Assembly: GCA_022848835.1 (NCBI GenBank)
Contig: JAJISG010000065.1
Span: forward strand, 1 to 7,176
DNA: 7,176 nt
Source of the DNA: Thermoplasmatota archaeon
Lineage (GTDB): Archaea; Thermoplasmatota; Thermoplasmata; RBG-16-68-12; JAJISG01
Direction: 5' to 3'
Both the position numbers and the translations under genes were made by a program. Of the stretch, positions 5,781-7,176 are shown piece by piece. Within the stretch, counting starts at the first letter, position 1. The number at the start of each line of letters is the position of its first letter. The notes below the pieces were generated by a model that was not told the origin of the DNA, searched no databases, and saw only the letters and a program-made list of their open reading frames with translations.

Positions 5781-5788
5781 ATTTAAAT
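5781..5788 (-). promoter_or_regulatory. TATA box of metG
   Basis: ATTTAAAT is centred about 27 bp upstream of the metG ATG at 5757. Transcription should therefore start at or next to the start codon. No Shine-Dalgarno precedes the ATG, consistent with a leaderless transcript. Confidence 0.65.
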
Positions 5789-5820
5789 GTAAAGCTGGCA
5801 CCCTGAGTCTGTGGGAGATT

Positions 5821-5846
5821 TACGGGGGAGTACGGCCAATACGGGG
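5821..5846 (+). repeat. Three TACGG repeats at about 10-bp spacing
   Basis: TACGG occurs at 5821-5825, 5831-5835 and 5840-5844; the first and third copies extend to TACGGGG. The spacing is close to one helical turn, so all copies would face the same side of the DNA. They sit just upstream of the TRAM gene's BRE/TATA, where archaeal activators often bind. This is a candidate operator only. Confidence 0.35.
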
Positions 5847-5848
5847 TC

Positions 5849-5863
5849 AAAAGAGTTTAAATA
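5849..5863 (+). promoter_or_regulatory. BRE and TATA box of the TRAM gene
   Basis: The purine-rich AAAAGAG (BRE position) is followed by TTTAAATA (5856-5863), a near-consensus archaeal TATA box. Its centre is about 25 bp before ATG 5884, predicting a leaderless transcript. An overlapping ATG at 5880 hits a stop after two codons and is not the start. Confidence 0.68.
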
Positions 5864-5883
5864 CAGAGGCTCGAATTGGATGG

Positions 5884-6129
5884 ATGCGTAATATCGCAGG
5901 AGTTGAGCTATTGAATCAAGGATTCGGCACGGGACCCTACCAGGCTCCAGTAGAGGAGGGTAAGGTCTATGAGGCCACCATAGAGGATCTGGGAAGGGAG
6001 GGCGACGGTCTCGCTAGGATCGAGAATTTCGTTGTCTTCGTTCCCGGAGCCAAGGTTGGGGACAGGGTGAAGATAAAGATTACCCGTGTCCTAAGAAGGA
6101 TGGCCTTCGGGGAAATAGTAAAGGATTAG
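5884..6129 (+). CDS. TRAM-domain RNA-binding protein
   Basis: The 81-residue protein consists of a short variable N-terminus (1-~22) and a single TRAM domain. The domain reads VEEGKVYEATIEDLGREGDGLARIENFVVFVPGAKVGDRVKIKITRVLRRMAFGEIV, the classic five-stranded OB-like barrel with the G-R-E-G-D-G-x-A and VFVPGAKVGD turns. In larger enzymes such as TrmA/MiaB this domain binds RNA. As a stand-alone protein it is common and abundant in methanogens and related archaea, where one homologue has been described as a cold-responsive RNA chaperone. The role here (RNA chaperone) is inferred from family. It stands alone, divergent from metG and convergent with the CARF gene, with its own strong TATA box. 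Length and motif order are normal. Confidence 0.9.
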   Translation: MRNIAGVELLNQGFGTGPYQAPVEEGKVYEATIEDLGREGDGLARIENFVVFVPGAKVGDRVKIKITRVLRRMAFGEIVKD

Positions 6130-6177
6130 AGCCTTTTGTCATTCCTGTCCCAAGGAAGCCATGGGTCAGCGGTAGCC
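6130..6177. terminator. Short convergent gap with a small stem-loop
   Basis: This gap separates the stops of the TRAM gene and the CARF gene. It holds CCTTTTGTC (6132-6140) just after the TRAM stop and a 5-bp stem-loop TTCCT/AGGAA (6142-6157). A four-T run may act as a weak archaeal terminator for TRAM. The hairpin is short and could be chance. Confidence 0.25.
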
Positions 6178-6828
6178 CTAGGTCTCCTCCTGCCCTATCA
6201 GCAGGAGCCTCCCCATCTCCGTAAGCTTGATCTGGAGGCGACCCTGAGTCCTACGGTCAATCTCCACGAGACCTAGCTCCTCTAATCCCTTAGAATCCCT
6301 ACCCCCCCGAAGGTGGTAGCTCAGGAGGGACTTCTCCGTGCCCGATGATTCGCTGAATTCGTTGAGGGAATTGACCACGCCTCCGAGTCTGTCCAGTCTC
6401 CGAAGGACATTGAGCTTACTCGGTGAGATTACCTCCTTGTAGCTGAACTTCAAGATGGGCAGCATCATAGGGGTGTCGCCCTCTACGTGAAAGGCCTTGA
6501 GGCCGTTGACGAAGGCGGCGCTGATGGCAGAACAGGTCATCAGTTTCCTGCCGCTCGTGACATTGATGAAGATATCGTCGTACTTGTGCTTCTCCTCCTT
6601 GACGATGGTGGCGATAACCTCGTACATGTCTCTCGCCGGGCTCTTGAGCTCCACCCGCTCCACGGGAATGCGTAGCTCATTCAACTTCCGGGCGACCTCT
6701 GCCGCCCTGAATCTCTCCTCCGGCTCATGGAGGAGGAACAGCTTGCTAACGGGGTACTCGCGGATGCCAACGTATATGGGATCCTCCTCCTCTCCCAAAG
6801 TAGCGATCTGCAGGATTTTCGTAGTCAT
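6178..6828 (-). CDS. CARF-domain winged-helix regulator (HFX_2341/DUF6293-like)
   Basis: The 216-residue protein has two parts. Residues ~3-130 look like a CARF Rossmann-type ligand domain: KILQIATLG at the start, GIREYPVSKLFLLH, and the signature loop FINVTSGRKLMTCSAISAA (87-105). The N-x-T-S-G-R-K loop is where CARF domains contact ligand, typically cyclic oligoadenylates. Residues ~136-212 form a winged helix with candidate recognition helix TEKSLLSYHLRGG (164-176), then GLEELGLVEIDRRTQGRLQIKLTEMGRLLL. This architecture resembles Csa3 and the archaeal HFX_2341-type family. I start at ATG 6828 because the TATA centre lies 26 bp upstream; a GTG at 6837 would add three residues. No cas gene or CRISPR array is in the window. 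Ligand and targets are unknown. The inverted repeat over its own promoter suggests autoregulation. Confidence 0.78.
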   Translation of the reverse strand: MTTKILQIATLGEEEDPIYVGIREYPVSKLFLLHEPEERFRAAEVARKLNELRIPVERVELKSPARDMYEVIATIVKEEKHKYDDIFINVTSGRKLMTCSAISAAFVNGLKAFHVEGDTPMMLPILKFSYKEVISPSKLNVLRRLDRLGGVVNSLNEFSESSGTEKSLLSYHLRGGRDSKGLEELGLVEIDRRTQGRLQIKLTEMGRLLLIGQEET

Positions 6829-6844
6829 CGTATCCACTATGGTG

Positions 6845-6866
6845 TGAAACTATAAAAACAGTTTCA
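6845..6866. promoter_or_regulatory. Inverted-repeat operator over the TATA box of the divergent CARF/winged-helix pair
   Basis: TGAAACT (6845-6851) and AGTTTCA (6860-6866) are perfect 7-bp inverted arms around the spacer ATAAAAAC. On the minus strand the TATA element TTTTTATA (6858-6851) fills the spacer and is about 26 bp from the CARF ATG 6828. On the plus strand TATAAAAA could serve the rightward gene, with a start near 6880. A bound dimer would block TBP, so repression, most simply by one of the two flanking winged-helix proteins, is the natural inference. Confidence 0.6.
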
Positions 6867-6941
6867 AATCTTCTATTCTACCTCCAACCAGCTCTACACG
6901 GCAGGGCAAGATAGACCAGTCTCTTTCAAAGGGCGATCTCC

Positions 6942-7176
6942 TTGAAGAAGCTCCTCTGGCATATGGTGGTGGGGACCAGGGGTGGACTGGATGGGGCCAG
7001 GATCCTGGGTCTCCTCAAGGAGCGTCCCAACAATGCCAACAGCCTCGCCGAGGAACTGAGGCTCGATTACAGGACCGTGAGAGACCATCTCAAAGTCCTT
7101 CGGAGGAGTGATTTCGTGATGGTCTCCCGGGAGGAATACGGCACCCTCTACTTTCTCAGTCCCGTGATGGCGAGGT
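6942..7176 (+). CDS. ArsR-like winged-helix transcriptional regulator, N-terminal part (cut by window edge)
   Basis: Seventy-eight codons are present before the right edge. After a short hydrophobic start (LKKLLWHMVVGTRGG, 1-15) comes a compact winged helix. Its parts are the helix ARILGLLKERP (19-29), NANSLAEELRLDYRTVRDHLKVLRR (31-55) with the helix-turn-helix, and the wing DFVMVSREEYGTLYFLSP. The opening and the N-A-N-x-L-A-E ... L-D-Y-x-T-V-R-x-H-L pattern match an archaeal ArsR-like family. I prefer TTG 6942 because it keeps the family N-terminus, and the upstream GGCGATC resembles the Shine-Dalgarno GGTGATC; ATG 6963 is the alternative and would lose seven residues. It is divergent from the CARF regulator and shares its promoter palindrome. 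The effector part is outside the window, so ligand and targets are unknown. Confidence 0.75.
   Translation, partial: MKKLLWHMVVGTRGGLDGARILGLLKERPNNANSLAEELRLDYRTVRDHLKVLRRSDFVMVSREEYGTLYFLSPVMAR

Noticed and set aside
6839..6847. ATG-GTG-TGA as a mini upstream frame for the winged-helix gene.
   Set aside because: It lies upstream of the predicted rightward transcription start (~6880), so it would not be in the mRNA.
6845..6866. GAAAC/GTTTC arms as part of a CRISPR repeat.
   Set aside because: There is only one copy, with no spacers or further repeats; it reads better as an operator.

Overview
The window is a dense, fairly GC-rich stretch of archaeal chromosome. The archaeal assignment rests on several things. 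The cluster contains RibL and RibC, which are the archaeal types of FAD synthetase and riboflavin synthase. Well-placed TATA boxes lie about 26 bp upstream of several start codons, as expected for leaderless archaeal transcripts. A TRAM mini-protein, a standalone CARF-winged-helix regulator and a bifunctional phosphoglucose/phosphomannose isomerase are also typical of archaea. A euryarchaeal or Thermoplasmatota-like source is my guess; nothing in the window fixes the lineage.

Layout. At 1-177 (minus) is the start of a PGI/PMI gene, cut by the window edge. A short divergent promoter region (178-279) separates it from a plus-strand riboflavin operon, ribB-ribL-ribC-ribH (280-2343). A non-coding gap of 259 bp (2344-2602) follows, with a DNA palindrome and a TATA box, then a Roadblock/LC7 gene (2603-2962). 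That gene converges on a minus-strand pair, metG (methionyl-tRNA synthetase, 5757-3628) followed directly by a PHP-domain phosphoesterase gene (3627-2959). The two converging genes share a CTAG stop. A divergent promoter region (5758-5883) separates metG from a small TRAM-domain gene (5884-6129). Next is a minus-strand CARF-winged-helix regulator (6828-6178), and divergent from it a winged-helix regulator cut by the right edge (6942-7176). The last two genes share a promoter region with a 7-bp-arm inverted repeat lying over the TATA element.

How the genes work together. RibB makes the four-carbon precursor, RibH condenses it to lumazine, RibC dismutates lumazine to riboflavin, and RibL adenylylates FMN to FAD. 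The riboflavin kinase (RibK) and the GTP-side enzymes are not here. metG and the PHP gene form a zero-gap pair. The remaining genes look like independent housekeeping or regulatory units.

I see no CRISPR array, cas gene, transposase, phage gene or rRNA/tRNA gene. The parts most worth a second look are the divergent CARF/winged-helix locus with its operator-like palindrome, and the probable CUG start codon of ribC, which a standard gene caller would miss. I do not see strong evidence for an entirely new multi-gene system in this window.
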